NCBI GenBank assembly: GCA_013812145.1
Contig: JACCTY010000184.1
Span: forward strand, 1 to 46,804
Source of the DNA: Geodermatophilaceae bacterium
GTDB lineage: Bacteria; Actinomycetota; Actinomycetes; Mycobacteriales; Geodermatophilaceae
DNA length: 46,804 nt
Direction of reading: 5' to 3'
Both the position numbers and the translations under genes were made by a program. Below, in pieces: positions 1-9,232 of the stretch. Position 1 is the stretch's first letter; the number at the start of each line of letters is the position of its first letter. The notes beneath the pieces are model-generated. The model was not told the origin of the DNA, searched no databases, and was given only the letters and a program-made list of their open reading frames with translations.

Positions 1-1093
1 GGTCGGAGCTGCCCTCGCCGGCGCAGCCACGATCGACAGTCTGGACGGCCACGATGGGCACGCACTGACCAAAGGCCACGCAGGCGTCGCCGTACTGCCC
101 GTACTGCTGGCCTGCGCCGAACTCGGACCCGACGTCTCAGGCGCCGAGTTCGTGACCGCCCTCGTCGTGGGCAACGAGGTGGCGATCAGGGCCGGCATCG
201 CGCTGCATGCCCTAGCCGCGGAATACCACTGTTCCGGGGCCTGGAACGCCCTTGGCGCCGCGGCCGTCGGGTCACGGTTGATGAAGCTGACCGGCGAGCA
301 GACGAGACACGCCCTGGGTATCGCCGAGTACCACGGCCCGCGCGGGCTGATGATGCGGTGCATCGAGCATCCGACGATGGTGAAGGACGGCTCGGACCAG
401 GGCGCGGCGGCCGGCCTCAGCGCCACGCTGCTGGCCGCCGACGGCTTCACCGGCGCGCCGGCGGTAACGTTCGAGCGCACTGCCGGTTGGGACGACCTCG
501 GTCGCCGGTGGCGGATCCTCGAGACGTATCACAAGCCCTACCCCGTCTGCCGCTGGGCGCATCCGGCGATCGATGCAGCTCTCGACATGCGCCGCCAGGG
601 CCCGCTCGACATCGAAGCGGTCGAGGTCGTGACGTTTCACGAGGCGGCTCGGCTCACCTGCCGGCGGCCTCTGACGACCGAGCAGGCTCAGTACAGCCTG
701 CCGTTCCCGGTGGCAGCAGCGCTGGTTCGCGGCAGCGTGGGTGCGGCTGAGATCACCGGCGATGCCCTCAGCGACCGTGCAGTCCTGAGGCTTGCCGAGT
801 CGATGACCGTCGGTGAGTCGCCCGGCTACAGCGCGGCCTTCCCGGCTGTCCGGATCGCCAGGGTGACCATCAGGTTGGCCGACGGGAGCGTTCGCAGCGC
901 CGAGGTGACCGGGAGCAGAGGTGACCCTGCCTGCCCGCTGACCGACCGGGAGCTGGCCGAGAAGTTCCGGCAGTTCGCTCGTCCAGTGCTCGGTACGGCG
1001 CGCAGTGACCGGATCGAGGGCGCCGTCGCCGGGCTCATAGACAACGGCCCTGCACATGCCCTGCTCGAGGAGGTGCTCACCCCGCCGGGGTGA
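1..1093 (+). CDS. MmgE/PrpD family protein, 5'-truncated by the window edge
   Basis: The frame is open from the first complete codon (base 2), and conserved-looking protein (SLDGHDGHALTKGHAG, then SGAWNALGAAAVGSRLM) lies upstream of the first in-window GTG at 152. The gene therefore begins outside the window. About 363 residues are visible against roughly 450 in the family. MmgE/PrpD proteins share the fold of 2-methylcitrate dehydratase. KPYPVCRWAHPAIDAAL near residue 180 matches the family's conserved central segment. The substrate cannot be read from sequence; dehydratase or isomerase activity on a small carboxylic acid is the family expectation. The gene ends head-on against a membrane-protein gene 9 bp away, and nothing in view links it to a propionate operon. 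Confidence 0.85.
   Translation, partial: VGAALAGAATIDSLDGHDGHALTKGHAGVAVLPVLLACAELGPDVSGAEFVTALVVGNEVAIRAGIALHALAAEYHCSGAWNALGAAAVGSRLMKLTGEQTRHALGIAEYHGPRGLMMRCIEHPTMVKDGSDQGAAAGLSATLLAADGFTGAPAVTFERTAGWDDLGRRWRILETYHKPYPVCRWAHPAIDAALDMRRQGPLDIEAVEVVTFHEAARLTCRRPLTTEQAQYSLPFPVAAALVRGSVGAAEITGDALSDRAVLRLAESMTVGESPGYSAAFPAVRIARVTIRLADGSVRSAEVTGSRGDPACPLTDRELAEKFRQFARPVLGTARSDRIEGAVAGLIDNGPAHALLEEVLTPPG
1078..1092. terminator. Short GC hairpin over the MmgE/PrpD stop codon
   Basis: CACCCC and GGGGTG form a 6-bp stem with a 3-nt loop, and the TGA of the MmgE/PrpD gene begins at the end of the second arm. It sits between two convergent genes, where a bidirectional terminator would be expected. 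No T-tract follows on either strand, so termination is inferred from position only. Confidence 0.3.
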
Positions 1094-1102
1094 CGAGTCG
1101 GT

Positions 1103-1645
1103 CTAGAAGGTGGGGGCGCCCTTGGACTGGAACCACTGCTTGGACTGCGGCTGCATCAGCAGCGCGATGATGACGGCCGGCAGAACCAGGCTCAGCACCG
1201 ATGTGCCGTCGAATCGGACGATGATCCAATACAACAGCTGGAGGACGATCGCCGCGGCCGCCGTGGCAACCAGAATCCGCTGGTCCTTGCCGCCCATCGC
1301 CTGGAGGCCGCCATAGATCAGCGCGGCGCCGAACACCAGGCTGATCAGGCCGAAGACCACGATGAGGCCGGATGAGATGCCGAGATCGTCCGCGAGGGTG
1401 CTCCCGACGAGCAGCACCAGCGCTCCGAGCAGGTTGAGTCCACCGGAGATGAAGGCAAGCACAGCGGCGGCGGTGACCACACCGGGACGCTTGGCCGCCG
1501 CGGGACTGCCGTAGCCGGGCTGCGGGGCGGGAGCGGAACCGTAGGGCTGCTGGGAGCCAGGCTGCTCGTACCCCGTCTGCTGGTAAGCCGGCTGTTGATA
1601 ACCGGGTTGCTGGTTGGGGTCCGGTCCGACGGGTGGCTGACTCAT
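1103..1645 (-). CDS. Small membrane protein with a Q/P/Y-rich N-terminus
   Basis: A 180-residue protein. Residues 1-52 are a low-complexity cytoplasmic-type tail with repeated QQPxY-like units (QQPGYQQPAYQQTGYEQPG). Four hydrophobic segments follow at about 56-80, 92-113, 123-143 and 149-164, with a short C-terminal tail. Proline/glutamine/tyrosine tails before a membrane bundle are common in actinobacterial hypothetical proteins, but I recognise no specific family and assign no function. The ATG at 1645 is supported by an AGGAG-type ribosome site 7-8 nt upstream. The gene is divergent from serA, 216 bp away, and convergent with the MmgE/PrpD gene. Its N-terminal composition makes a shorter real start possible, though no better site is visible. 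Confidence 0.75.
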   Translation of the reverse strand: MSQPPVGPDPNQQPGYQQPAYQQTGYEQPGSQQPYGSAPAPQPGYGSPAAAKRPGVVTAAAVLAFISGGLNLLGALVLLVGSTLADDLGISSGLIVVFGLISLVFGAALIYGGLQAMGGKDQRILVATAAAAIVLQLLYWIIVRFDGTSVLSLVLPAVIIALLMQPQSKQWFQSKGAPTF

Positions 1646-1701
1646 GACCTGCTCCTGTCCGCACTTCGAGGGCGGGCAACGGGTGGCCCGGTTGACGGCC
1701 C

Positions 1702-1707
1702 AGTGTA
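1702..1707 (-). promoter_or_regulatory. Candidate -10 element for the membrane-protein gene
   Basis: The minus strand reads TACACT here, a good TANNNT -10 hexamer, about 56 nt before the ATG at 1645. That predicts a leader of about 50 nt containing the AGGAG ribosome site. The -35 region (TCCTTC at 17-nt spacing) is weak. Confidence 0.35.
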
Positions 1708-1792
1708 GGAGCCGTCAGCGCGTCGAAGGAGCCTTTCCGACACGCCGCTGCTGCGTGTCGAAGCTCTCTGCGGAACCGGGCATGAGCGACCG

Positions 1793-1798
1793 TAAACT
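1793..1798 (+). promoter_or_regulatory. Candidate -10 element for the serA operon
   Basis: TAAACT fits the TANNNT -10 consensus and lies 63 nt before the serA GTG. No convincing -35 is present at 17-18 nt spacing. It would give a leader of nearly 60 nt carrying the serA ribosome site, and is the best candidate for driving the serA-leuB-cimA run. Confidence 0.35.
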
Positions 1799-1861
1799 CA
1801 GCGACAATCGAAACGAGACGGCGGCGCCCGGAGCCGACGCCCCCGAGAAGGAATCCGACAC

Positions 1862-3466
1862 GTGACTGTCAGCGCCCGGCCGGTCGTACTCGTCGCCGAG
1901 GAACTGGCGCCTGCCGCCCTCGAACTGCTGGCCCGAGACGTCGATCTCCGCTACGTCGACGGAGCCGACCGCGGGAAGCTGCTGCCCGCGCTGGCCGACG
2001 TCGACGCCGTGCTCATCCGCAGCGCGACCCGGATGGATGCCGAGGCGTTCGGTGCCGGGCCGCGGCTGCGGGTCGTCGCCCGTGCCGGTGTCGGGCTGGA
2101 CAACGTCGACGTCGCGGCGGCCACCGCGCGCGGTGTCATGGTTCTCAACGCGCCCCAGTCCAACATCGTCAGCGCCGCCGAGCACGCCATCGCGCTGCTG
2201 CTGGCCGCCGCACGGCACATCCCCAGCGCGCACGCGACCCTCCAGCAGGGCCGTTGGTCCCGCGCGGCGTTCACCGGTACCGAGATCGCCGGCAAGACCC
2301 TCGGCATCGTCGGGCTCGGCCGCATCGGCATCCTGTTCGCGCAACGGATGGCCGCCTTCAACACCCACCTGATCGCCTACGACCCGTACGTGCAGCCGGG
2401 TCGGGCCGCGCAGGTAGGCGTGCACCTGGTGCCGCTGGAGCAGTTGCTGCGCGAATCCGACATCATCTCGATCCATCTGCCGAAGACGCCCGAGACGGCC
2501 GGGCTGATCGGGGCCAAGGAGCTGGAGACGACCAAACGGGGCGTGATCGTCGTCAACGCGGCCCGCGGTGGCCTGGTCGACGAGTCCGCGCTGGCCGACG
2601 CCGTACGTTCCGGCCAGGTCGGCGCCGCCGGGGTGGACGTCTTCGAGAGTGAGCCGTGCACGGACAGCCCACTGTTCGGCCTGCCAGGCGTCGTCGTGAC
2701 GCCTCACCTCGGTGCGTCCACCGTCGAGGCACAGGACAAAGCAGGGCTGGCAGTCGCGCGTTCGGTGATGCTCGCTCTGCAGGGGGATTTCGTTCCCGAC
2801 GCGGTCAACGTCCAGGCCGGCGGCATCGTCGCTGAGGACGTCCGCCCGCTGCTGCCGCTGGCGGAGAAGCTCGGCCGGGTCTTCACCGCACTTGCCGCCG
2901 GGTTGCCGCAGAGCGCCACGGTGCACGTGCGCGGGGAGATCGTGGAGTACGACGTCAGCGTGCTGCAGCTCGCCGTACTCAAGGGTCTGTTCGCCGACAT
3001 CATCGAGGAGCCGGTGACGTTCGTGAATGCGCCGCTGCTCGCCGCCGAGCGCGGTGTGCAGGTGGACCTCGCGACCGATCGGGACAGCCCGGACTACCGC
3101 ACCCTGGTAACCGTGCGTGGCACCCTCGGGGACGGCTCGGAGGTCACGGTGAGCGGAACCCTGAGCAGCCAGCGGCAGATCGCGAAGCTCACCGACGTCA
3201 ACGGCTTCGACATGGACCTGCGGCCCGAGGAGCACCTGCTCTTCATCCGTTACCGCGACCGCCCGGGCGTCGTCGGCACGATCGGCGCCGAACTCGGGCG
3301 GGCCGGCATCAACATCGCCGGCGCTCAGGTCAGCCGGGCCACGGTCGGCGGTGAAGCACTGATGGCGATAGCGGTGGACTCCGCCGTACCGGCCGAGCTG
3401 CTGGCCGTGATCGCGGACTCGATCGGGGCGACGCTGCTTCGCGCCGTCGACTTGAGCCCACGCTGA
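1862..3466 (+). CDS. serA: D-3-phosphoglycerate dehydrogenase
   Basis: Oxidises 3-phosphoglycerate to 3-phosphohydroxypyruvate with NAD, the first step of serine synthesis, in the cytosol. The 534 residues match the long type I enzymes of actinobacteria: a substrate/NAD two-domain catalytic core (1-310), an intervening regulatory (ASB) domain, and a C-terminal ACT domain (about 455-534, LLFIRYRDRPGVVGTIGAEL) of the kind that binds serine. The Rossmann loop GLGRIG is near residue 150 and the catalytic histidine is H282 in TPHLGAST. The start is a GTG preceded by GAGAAGGA. It heads an operon with leuB and cimA, as serA and leuB do in mycobacteria. Feedback by serine through the ACT domain is expected from family knowledge, not shown here. 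Confidence 0.97.
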   Translation: MTVSARPVVLVAEELAPAALELLARDVDLRYVDGADRGKLLPALADVDAVLIRSATRMDAEAFGAGPRLRVVARAGVGLDNVDVAAATARGVMVLNAPQSNIVSAAEHAIALLLAAARHIPSAHATLQQGRWSRAAFTGTEIAGKTLGIVGLGRIGILFAQRMAAFNTHLIAYDPYVQPGRAAQVGVHLVPLEQLLRESDIISIHLPKTPETAGLIGAKELETTKRGVIVVNAARGGLVDESALADAVRSGQVGAAGVDVFESEPCTDSPLFGLPGVVVTPHLGASTVEAQDKAGLAVARSVMLALQGDFVPDAVNVQAGGIVAEDVRPLLPLAEKLGRVFTALAAGLPQSATVHVRGEIVEYDVSVLQLAVLKGLFADIIEEPVTFVNAPLLAAERGVQVDLATDRDSPDYRTLVTVRGTLGDGSEVTVSGTLSSQRQIAKLTDVNGFDMDLRPEEHLLFIRYRDRPGVVGTIGAELGRAGINIAGAQVSRATVGGEALMAIAVDSAVPAELLAVIADSIGATLLRAVDLSPR

Positions 3467-3474
3467 GGGAACGC

Positions 3475-3516
3475 GTGAGTAGCCTCCCGACCATGCAGAA
3501 AGCGCACGTCGCATGA
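3475..3516 (+). CDS. 13-codon minigene bridging serA and leuB (putative coupling peptide)
   Basis: A GTG-initiated frame encodes [13 protein letters not shown] and stops at a TGA that overlaps the leuB ATG (ATGA, 3513-3516). A Shine-Dalgarno-like GAGGGA lies 4 nt before the GTG and itself overlaps the serA stop codon. leuB has no convincing ribosome site of its own. Ribosomes finishing serA could therefore re-initiate on this frame and be delivered to leuB. It is not leucine-rich, so it does not resemble a classical attenuator leader. Any gene starting ATGA has a TGA in the +1 frame, so chance occurrence is possible; the ribosome site is the extra support. Confidence 0.4.
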   Translation: MSSLPTMQKAHVA

Positions 3517-4583
3517 AGATCGCCGTCATTCCCGGTGACGGCATCGGACCGGAGGTCGTCGCCGAGGGACTGAAGGTGCTGCGGGAGGTCATTCCGGACG
3601 TCCAGACGACGATGTACGACCTCGGTGCGAGCCGCTGGCACCGGACCGGTGAGATGCTCCCGGACTCGGTCCTCGACGAACTCCGTCAGCACGACGCGAT
3701 CCTGCTGGGTGCGGTGGGCGATCCCAGCGTGCCCAGCGGAATCCTCGAACGCGGACTGCTCCTGCGGTTGCGGTTCGAACTTGACCACCATGTCAACCTG
3801 CGTCCGATCCGGCTGTTCGCCGGCGTCCAGAGCGCGTTGGCGGGCAGCCACGACATCGACATGGTCGTCGTCCGAGAAGGAACTGAGGGCCCGTACGCCG
3901 GAAACGGCGGGGTGCTGCGACGTGACAGCGAGCACGAGGTGGCCACCGAAGTCAGCATCAACACCGCGCACGGCATTTCGCGGGTGGTACGCGATGCGTT
4001 CAGGCGAGCCGCTGCGCGGCCACGTCAGCGCCTCACCCTTGTGCACAAGACGAACGTCCTGACCCACGCCGGATCGCTGTGGTCGAGGACGGTCGAGGAG
4101 ATCGGCCGAGACTTTCCGGACGTCGGTGTCGGGTACCTGCATGCGGACGCGGCGGCGATGTTCTTCGTCACCGATCCCGGCCGTTTCGACGTCGTGGTCA
4201 CCGACAACCTGTTCGGCGACATCCTCACCGACCTCGGCGCGGCGATCACCGGCGGCATCGGCCTCGCCGCCAGCGGCAACCTGGACGTCAGCCGGACGCA
4301 CCCCGCGATGTTCGAGCCGGTGCACGGCAGCGCTCCTGATCTGGTCGGGCAGCGCCGGGCCGATCCCACCGCGACCGTGCTGTCGGTGTCCATGCTGCTC
4401 AACTACCTCGGACACGACGACCAGGCGAGGCGGGTCGAGGCGGCAGTGGCTTTCGACCTGGCCACCCGCAACCCGGCCCGGCCCAGTCAGACCACCGAAG
4501 TCGGCGACCGGCTGGCGGCGCTTGCCAGCCAGCGGGTGGTTCCGCCTACCGACGGCCGGACGCACTCGCCGCTGCGGGCCTGA
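3513..4583 (+). CDS. leuB: 3-isopropylmalate dehydrogenase
   Basis: Catalyses NAD-dependent oxidation and decarboxylation of 3-isopropylmalate to 2-oxoisocaproate in leucine synthesis. The same enzyme acts on 3-methylmalate in the citramalate route to isoleucine. The 356 residues match the family length. The N-terminus [15 protein letters not shown] is the canonical start of the isocitrate/isopropylmalate dehydrogenase fold. [10 protein letters not shown] and [19 protein letters not shown] are substrate/Mg and NAD-site blocks, and [12 protein letters not shown] is the conserved adenosine-binding region. Only a weak ribosome site precedes the ATG; translation probably depends on ribosomes arriving from the upstream minigene and serA. 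cimA follows 12 bp downstream, tying the pair to the citramalate pathway. Confidence 0.97.
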   Translation: MKIAVIPGDGIGPEVVAEGLKVLREVIPDVQTTMYDLGASRWHRTGEMLPDSVLDELRQHDAILLGAVGDPSVPSGILERGLLLRLRFELDHHVNLRPIRLFAGVQSALAGSHDIDMVVVREGTEGPYAGNGGVLRRDSEHEVATEVSINTAHGISRVVRDAFRRAAARPRQRLTLVHKTNVLTHAGSLWSRTVEEIGRDFPDVGVGYLHADAAAMFFVTDPGRFDVVVTDNLFGDILTDLGAAITGGIGLAASGNLDVSRTHPAMFEPVHGSAPDLVGQRRADPTATVLSVSMLLNYLGHDDQARRVEAAVAFDLATRNPARPSQTTEVGDRLAALASQRVVPPTDGRTHSPLRA

Positions 4584-4595
4584 GGTCGGGACCCG

Positions 4596-6179
4596 ATGTC
4601 ACTCGGCGATGCGTTCCACGTATTCGACACGACCCTGCGAGACGGCGCGCAGCGCGAGGGGGTCAGCTACTCGGTCAACGACAAGCTCGCCGTCGCCCGG
4701 CTGCTCGACGAGATCGGGGTGGGTTTCATCGAGGGCGGCTGGCCCGGTGCCATGCCCAAGGACACCGAGTTCTTCGCCCGTGCCCGCTCCGAGCTGACGC
4801 TGCGGAATGCCGAGCTGGTTGCCTTCGGCTCCACCCGGCGGGCCGGCGTACGAGCGGCTGAGGATCGGCAGGTGCTGGCCCTGCGCGACGCGGAAACCCC
4901 TGTCGTCTGCCTCGTCGCCAAGTCCGACATACGCCACGTCGAACGTGCGCTGCGGACGACGCTCGAGGAGAACCTCGCGATGGTGTCGGACACCGTTGCG
5001 TTCCTCGTCGCCGAGGGACGGCGGGTCTTTCTGGACTGCGAGCACTTCTTCGACGGGTACGCCGCCGATCGCGACTACGGCCTGCGGGTGCTGTCGGCGG
5101 CGTTCGAAGCCGGCGCGGACGTCGGCGTGCTGTGCGACACGAACGGCGGCATGCTGCCGATGGGACTCGGCCGGGTGGTCGCCGAGGTGGCTTCCCGGAC
5201 CGGTTTCCGGCTGGGCATCCACTGCCAGGACGACACCGGCTGCGCGGTCGCGAACACCCTCGCCGCCGTCGAGGCGGGCGTGACCCACGTGCAGGGAACC
5301 GCCAACGGGTACGGCGAACGGGCGGGCAATGCCGACACGTTCTCGGTGATCGCCGGACTGGTGACCAAGATGGGGCGCTCCGTCGTACCGGATCGGTGTC
5401 TGCCTGAGCTGGTGCGGGTCTCGCACGCGATCGCGGAACTGGCCAACATCGCACCGGACACCCACCAGCCGTACGTCGGGTCGTCGGCGTTCGCGCACAA
5501 GGCCGGCCTGCACGCGAGCGCGATCAAGGTCTCCGCGGAGCTCTACAACCATCTCGACCCGGCGGTCGTGGGCAACGACATGCGGATCCTGGTCACCGAG
5601 ATGGCCGGTCGGGCCAGCGTCGAACTCAAGGGCCGCGAGCTGGGGATCGACCTGTCCGCGCAACCCGATGCGGTCGGCCGGGTGGTCTCGCGGGTCAAGG
5701 AGCTGGAGGCCGACGGGTGGTCCTTCGAGGCCGCGGACGCGTCGTTCGAGCTGCTGCTGCGGGCCGAGCTGGACGGGGCTCGCACGGCGGCGTTCACGCT
5801 GGAGTCCTATCGGGTGCTGGTCGAGCACTGGGGGAACGGTTCGGTGCTCAGCGAGGCGACGGTCAAGCTGTACGTCGATGGTGAGCGGATCATCGCGACG
5901 GGGGAGGGCAACGGTCCGGTCAACGCGCTGGACCAGGCCCTGCGGACGGCGCTGACGCGCAGGTACCCGGCGTTGGCGGCCATGGAGCTGGCCGATTACA
6001 AGGTGCGGATCCTGGCGGGCCGTGCCGGTACCGGCGCGGTGACGCGGGTACTGATCGAGACGACGGACGGCGCCTCGGCGTGGACCACCGTCGGCGTGCA
6101 CGAGAACGTCATCGAGGCCTCGTGGCATGCGCTCGTCGACGCGCTCAGCTACGGCCTTCGTCGGCACTCTCAACTCTGA
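4596..6179 (+). CDS. cimA: (R)-citramalate synthase
   Basis: Condenses pyruvate and acetyl-CoA to (R)-citramalate, opening a threonine-independent route to 2-oxobutyrate and isoleucine. The 527 residues show a DRE-TIM barrel beginning FDTTLRDGAQREGV, the metal/substrate block GIHCQDDTGCAVANTLAAVE, GNADTFSVI, and HKAGLHASAI in the linker. A C-terminal LeuA-type regulatory domain (about 395-520) follows. The GxxR-free start and overall length favour citramalate synthase over 2-isopropylmalate synthase, which in actinobacteria is longer and usually elsewhere. Its position directly after leuB, with leuCD 10 kb away, fits the pathway. Homocitrate or isopropylmalate synthase remains a formal alternative. 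The start is ATG with GAGGTCGGG upstream. Confidence 0.93.
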   Translation: MSLGDAFHVFDTTLRDGAQREGVSYSVNDKLAVARLLDEIGVGFIEGGWPGAMPKDTEFFARARSELTLRNAELVAFGSTRRAGVRAAEDRQVLALRDAETPVVCLVAKSDIRHVERALRTTLEENLAMVSDTVAFLVAEGRRVFLDCEHFFDGYAADRDYGLRVLSAAFEAGADVGVLCDTNGGMLPMGLGRVVAEVASRTGFRLGIHCQDDTGCAVANTLAAVEAGVTHVQGTANGYGERAGNADTFSVIAGLVTKMGRSVVPDRCLPELVRVSHAIAELANIAPDTHQPYVGSSAFAHKAGLHASAIKVSAELYNHLDPAVVGNDMRILVTEMAGRASVELKGRELGIDLSAQPDAVGRVVSRVKELEADGWSFEAADASFELLLRAELDGARTAAFTLESYRVLVEHWGNGSVLSEATVKLYVDGERIIATGEGNGPVNALDQALRTALTRRYPALAAMELADYKVRILAGRAGTGAVTRVLIETTDGASAWTTVGVHENVIEASWHALVDALSYGLRRHSQL

Positions 6180-6228
6180 GGTGCGGTGCTGCCGTACCGT
6201 CGACAGGCCAGCTACCCCAAGGAGTCTC

Positions 6229-7005
6229 GTGCGCATAGTGCGGTTCGCCCATCCGCAGGGCATGTCCTTTGGTGTCGCGGAGGGGACCGACGCGGCGGCG
6301 ACGGTCGCCCAGATCGACGGGCACCCGTTCGGGGAACTCGCCTATACCGGGCAGCGGTGGGCGCTGGCCGACGTACGCCTGCTGTCCCCGATCCTGCCGA
6401 GCAAGGTGGTCTGTGTCGGGAAGAACTACGCCGAGCACGTCGCGGAGATGGGCGGCGGCGCCCCGCCCGAGCAGCCGCTGCTGTTCCTGAAGCCGTCGAC
6501 GGCGGTGATCGGCCCGGGTGATCCGATCCGGCTGCCGGCGGTCAGCCGGCAGATCGACCACGAGGCCGAACTTGCGGTGGTGATCGGCATCCGCGGCGCC
6601 CGAGAGGTTCCCGCCGAGCAGGCGATGGCATCGGTCTTCGGCTACACCTGCGCGAACGACGTCACCGCCCGCGACCTGCAAAAGGCGGACGGGCAGTGGA
6701 CCCGGGCGAAGGGCTTCGACTCGTTCTGCCCGATCGGCCCGTGGATCGAGACCGACCTCGACATCGCCGACCTCGGGGTGCGCTGCGAGGTCGACGGCCA
6801 GCTGCGGCAGAACGGCCGCACCAGCCAGCTCGTCCACAGTGTCGCCACGCTGATCTCCTACGCCTCGCATGTCATGACGCTGCTGCCGGGCGACCTCCTG
6901 CTCACCGGTACGCCGGCGGGTGTCGGGCCGATCACCGCCGGCCAGACCGTGTCGGTCTCCATCGACGGACTGGGGACGCTGGCCAACCCGGTCGTCGCCG
7001 CGTGA
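6229..7005 (+). CDS. Fumarylacetoacetate hydrolase family protein
   Basis: A 258-residue enzyme of the FAH superfamily. Members are Mg/Mn-dependent hydrolases, decarboxylases or isomerases acting on 2-oxo acids such as acylpyruvates and oxaloacetate. [29 protein letters not shown] (metal-binding acidic residues), [14 protein letters not shown] and [15 protein letters not shown] are the conserved blocks. I chose the GTG at 6229 because AAGGAG lies 4 nt upstream and the protein then starts [11 protein letters not shown], as homologues do. The same frame stays open upstream into cimA without homology. The gene sits immediately before gltX in mycobacteria as well. Its stop overlaps the gltX start (GTGA), so the two are translationally coupled. 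The exact substrate is unknown. Confidence 0.92.
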   Translation: MRIVRFAHPQGMSFGVAEGTDAAATVAQIDGHPFGELAYTGQRWALADVRLLSPILPSKVVCVGKNYAEHVAEMGGGAPPEQPLLFLKPSTAVIGPGDPIRLPAVSRQIDHEAELAVVIGIRGAREVPAEQAMASVFGYTCANDVTARDLQKADGQWTRAKGFDSFCPIGPWIETDLDIADLGVRCEVDGQLRQNGRTSQLVHSVATLISYASHVMTLLPGDLLLTGTPAGVGPITAGQTVSVSIDGLGTLANPVVAA

Positions 7006-8465
7006 GACCGGCCGTACGCGTCAGGTTCTGCCCCTCACCGACCGGCAATCCGCACGTCGGGCTGGTTCGGGCGGCGCTGTTCAACTGGGCTTTCGCCCGG
7101 CACCACGGCGGTGCGTTCGTGTTCCGGATCGAGGACACCGACGCCGCACGGGATACCGAGGAGTCCTACGAGCAGCTGCTGGACTCGTTGCGGTGGCTCG
7201 GTCTGGACTGGGACGAGGGCCCTGACATCGGGGGGCCAGTGGGGCCGTACCGCCAGTCCCAGCGCCGGGACATCTACGACGATGTCGTACGCCGGTTGCT
7301 CGAGGCCGGTGAGGCATACGAGTCGTTTTCCTCCGCCGAGGAGATCGAGGCCCGGCACCGGGCCGCCGGCCATGACCCGAAGCTGGGCTACGACAACGCT
7401 GACCGCGAGCTGACCGCCGCCCAGGCCGAGGCGTTCCGCGCCCGGGGCCGTGGGGCGGTGGTGCGGCTGCGGATGCCCGCCGAGGAGGTGTCCTGGACTG
7501 ACCTCGTGCGGGGACCGGTGAGCTTCGCCGCCGGGTCGGTGCCCGATTTCGTCCTGGCGCGTGCCAACGGCGATCCGCTGTATCCGCTGGTGAACCCCCT
7601 TGACGACGCGCTGATGGGGATCACGCACGTGTTGCGCGGCGAGGACCTGCTGCCCTCGACGCCACGGCAGATCGCCCTGTACGCCGCCCTGCGCCGGATC
7701 GGCTTCGATGCGTCGACGCCGTTGTTCGGGCACCTGCCATTGGTGCGCGGTGAGGGCAACCGGAAGTTGTCGAAGCGCGCGCCGGAGGCCTCGCTGCAGC
7801 TGTACCGGGAGCGCGGCTTCCTGCCGGAGGGTTTGCTCAACTACCTGGCGCTGCTCGGCTGGGCGATCGCCGATGACCGGGACGTGTTCTCGATGTCGGA
7901 GATGGCCGCGGCGTTCGACATCGATCGGGTCAGTTCCAACCCGGCCCGCTTCGATCTGCAAAAGGCCGAGGCGATCAACGGCAGCCACATTCGGCTGCTG
8001 TCGGTCGAGGAGTTCGCGGCCCGAGTGACGCCGTACCTGCAGTCCGCGGGTCTGGTCGCGACGCCGCCGTCGGATACGGAGGCGGCCCTGATCGACGGCG
8101 CCGCGCCGCTCGTCGCCGAGCGGGTCACCGTGCTGTCCGAGGCAGTGGACATGATGCGATTTCTGTTCACCACCGATCTCGTCGTCGACTCTGACGCGGC
8201 AGCGAAGTTTCTGGGCACCGAGGCTGGGCCGGTACTCCGGGCGGCGGTGGACGCGCTCGAGCGTCTGTCCACATGGGACAGTGCTTCGATCGAGGCGGCG
8301 TTGAAGGCGGCACTGGTTGACGGGCTCGGTCTGAAGCCGCGCCAGGCGTTCGCTCCGATCCGGGTGGCGGTCAGCGGTCGGACGGTTTCCCCGCCGTTGT
8401 ACGAGTCGATGGACTTGCTCGGACGCGAGCGTTCCATCGACCGGCTGTGCGCCGCACTGGGATGA
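7002..8465 (+). CDS. gltX: Glutamyl-tRNA synthetase
   Basis: Attaches glutamate to tRNA-Glu. Actinobacteria generally lack glutaminyl-tRNA synthetase, so it is expected to misacylate tRNA-Gln as well, for later amidation by GatCAB. The 487 residues match bacterial GluRS. The class I HIGH motif is present as PTGNPHVGL, and the KMSKS loop as [12 protein letters not shown] near residue 255. [20 protein letters not shown] is the characteristic GluRS block, and an alpha-helical anticodon-binding region fills the C-terminal third. The start is a GTG inside the FAH stop (GTGA). The frame is open further upstream within FAH but without homology. Cognate tRNA genes for Gln and Glu lie 3.4 kb downstream. 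Confidence 0.97.
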   Translation: MRPAVRVRFCPSPTGNPHVGLVRAALFNWAFARHHGGAFVFRIEDTDAARDTEESYEQLLDSLRWLGLDWDEGPDIGGPVGPYRQSQRRDIYDDVVRRLLEAGEAYESFSSAEEIEARHRAAGHDPKLGYDNADRELTAAQAEAFRARGRGAVVRLRMPAEEVSWTDLVRGPVSFAAGSVPDFVLARANGDPLYPLVNPLDDALMGITHVLRGEDLLPSTPRQIALYAALRRIGFDASTPLFGHLPLVRGEGNRKLSKRAPEASLQLYRERGFLPEGLLNYLALLGWAIADDRDVFSMSEMAAAFDIDRVSSNPARFDLQKAEAINGSHIRLLSVEEFAARVTPYLQSAGLVATPPSDTEAALIDGAAPLVAERVTVLSEAVDMMRFLFTTDLVVDSDAAAKFLGTEAGPVLRAAVDALERLSTWDSASIEAALKAALVDGLGLKPRQAFAPIRVAVSGRTVSPPLYESMDLLGRERSIDRLCAALG

Positions 8466-9148
8466 TCCGCGCCGTCCTGTTCGACCTCGACGACACGCTG
8501 ATCGACACCACCAGCGCAATCCGCACAGCGGCGCGCTCGGCGACTGCTGAGATGGCGCCGTCGCTGGACGATGAGGCGTGTGCCACCTGGTGGGTCGACC
8601 CGGGTGGCTACTTCGCGGCGTACGACCGGGGCGAGCTGAGCTTCGCCGAGCAGCGTGAGGCGCGGCTCGTACGGCTCTGCTCCGAGCACGGCCTGCCCGA
8701 TCTGGACGAGGCCGGACGACGTCGGTGGCTGGACCACTACGAGCGGGCGCTGGTCGCCGCCAGCCGTGCGTTCGACGACGTCCCGACCTGTCTGCGGGCG
8801 CTCGAGGCGCAGCCGCTCGGCATAGTGACGAACATTGCGGCCGCCCCCCAGTTGGCGAAGTTGCGCACCGCGGGATTGGACGGCGTCTTCGAGGTGGTGC
8901 TCGGAGTCGACTCGTTCGGTGTGCGAAAGCCGTCGCCCGAGGGCTTTCTCGCCGGTTGCGCCGCGTTGGGCGTCCAGGTCACCGAAGCCGCGTACATCGG
9001 TGACCTGCTCGACACCGACGCACGTGGGGCGGCTGCGGCGGGGCTGTGCGGCATCTGGCTGGATCGGACCGGAAGCGCTCCAACGCCCCCGGACGTCGAG
9101 CGGATCAGGTCCCTCGCCGAGCTGCCGGCCCTGCTCGGAGTCGGCTGA
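8462..9148 (+). CDS. HAD-family hydrolase (phosphatase)
   Basis: A 228-residue haloacid-dehalogenase superfamily protein, most likely a small-molecule phosphatase. Motif I is the DLDDT of [12 protein letters not shown] (nucleophile and acid/base aspartates), motif II the threonine of IVTNIAAA, motif III the lysine of [10 protein letters not shown], and motif [16 protein letters not shown] four-helix cap lies between motifs I and II (about 15-85), making it subclass I. The ATG overlaps the gltX stop (ATGA), giving tight coupling to gltX; an in-frame start a few codons upstream is not needed. Substrate cannot be deduced; phosphoglycolate-type or nucleotide phosphatases are the commonest relatives. 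It closes the serA-to-gltX operon. Confidence 0.92.
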   Translation: MIRAVLFDLDDTLIDTTSAIRTAARSATAEMAPSLDDEACATWWVDPGGYFAAYDRGELSFAEQREARLVRLCSEHGLPDLDEAGRRRWLDHYERALVAASRAFDDVPTCLRALEAQPLGIVTNIAAAPQLAKLRTAGLDGVFEVVLGVDSFGVRKPSPEGFLAGCAALGVQVTEAAYIGDLLDTDARGAAAAGLCGIWLDRTGSAPTPPDVERIRSLAELPALLGVG

Positions 9149-9220
9149 GTCCTTCGGCCGGTTGCGGGATCCATTGTGCCGCAACGGTTTCAGCGGTCAG
9201 GAATTGTCGGTGGTCCGGGT

Positions 9221-9226
9221 TAGCGT
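9221..9226 (+). promoter_or_regulatory. -10 element of a probable leaderless promoter (DUF222/HNH gene)
   Basis: TAGCGT followed by exactly 6 nt and then GTG at 9233. This spacing puts the transcription start on the first base of the start codon. No ribosome site is present, supporting leaderless initiation and choosing 9233 over the in-frame GTG at 9227. Confidence 0.5.
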
Positions 9227-9232
9227 GTGGGT

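Noticed and set aside
1644-1865. 73-codon forward frame upstream of serA, a possible leader protein
   Set aside because: It overlaps the divergent gene's start, has no ribosome site and a composition unlike a protein; only the -10 and the serA ribosome site look functional.
3475-3516. Leucine-responsive attenuator upstream of leuB
   Set aside because: The short peptide contains a single leucine and no terminator/antiterminator pair is visible; coupling is the simpler reading.
1715-3592. 625-codon frame antisense to serA
   Set aside because: Repetitive Asp/Gly/Arg-rich translation typical of codon-bias shadow; serA is certain on the other strand.
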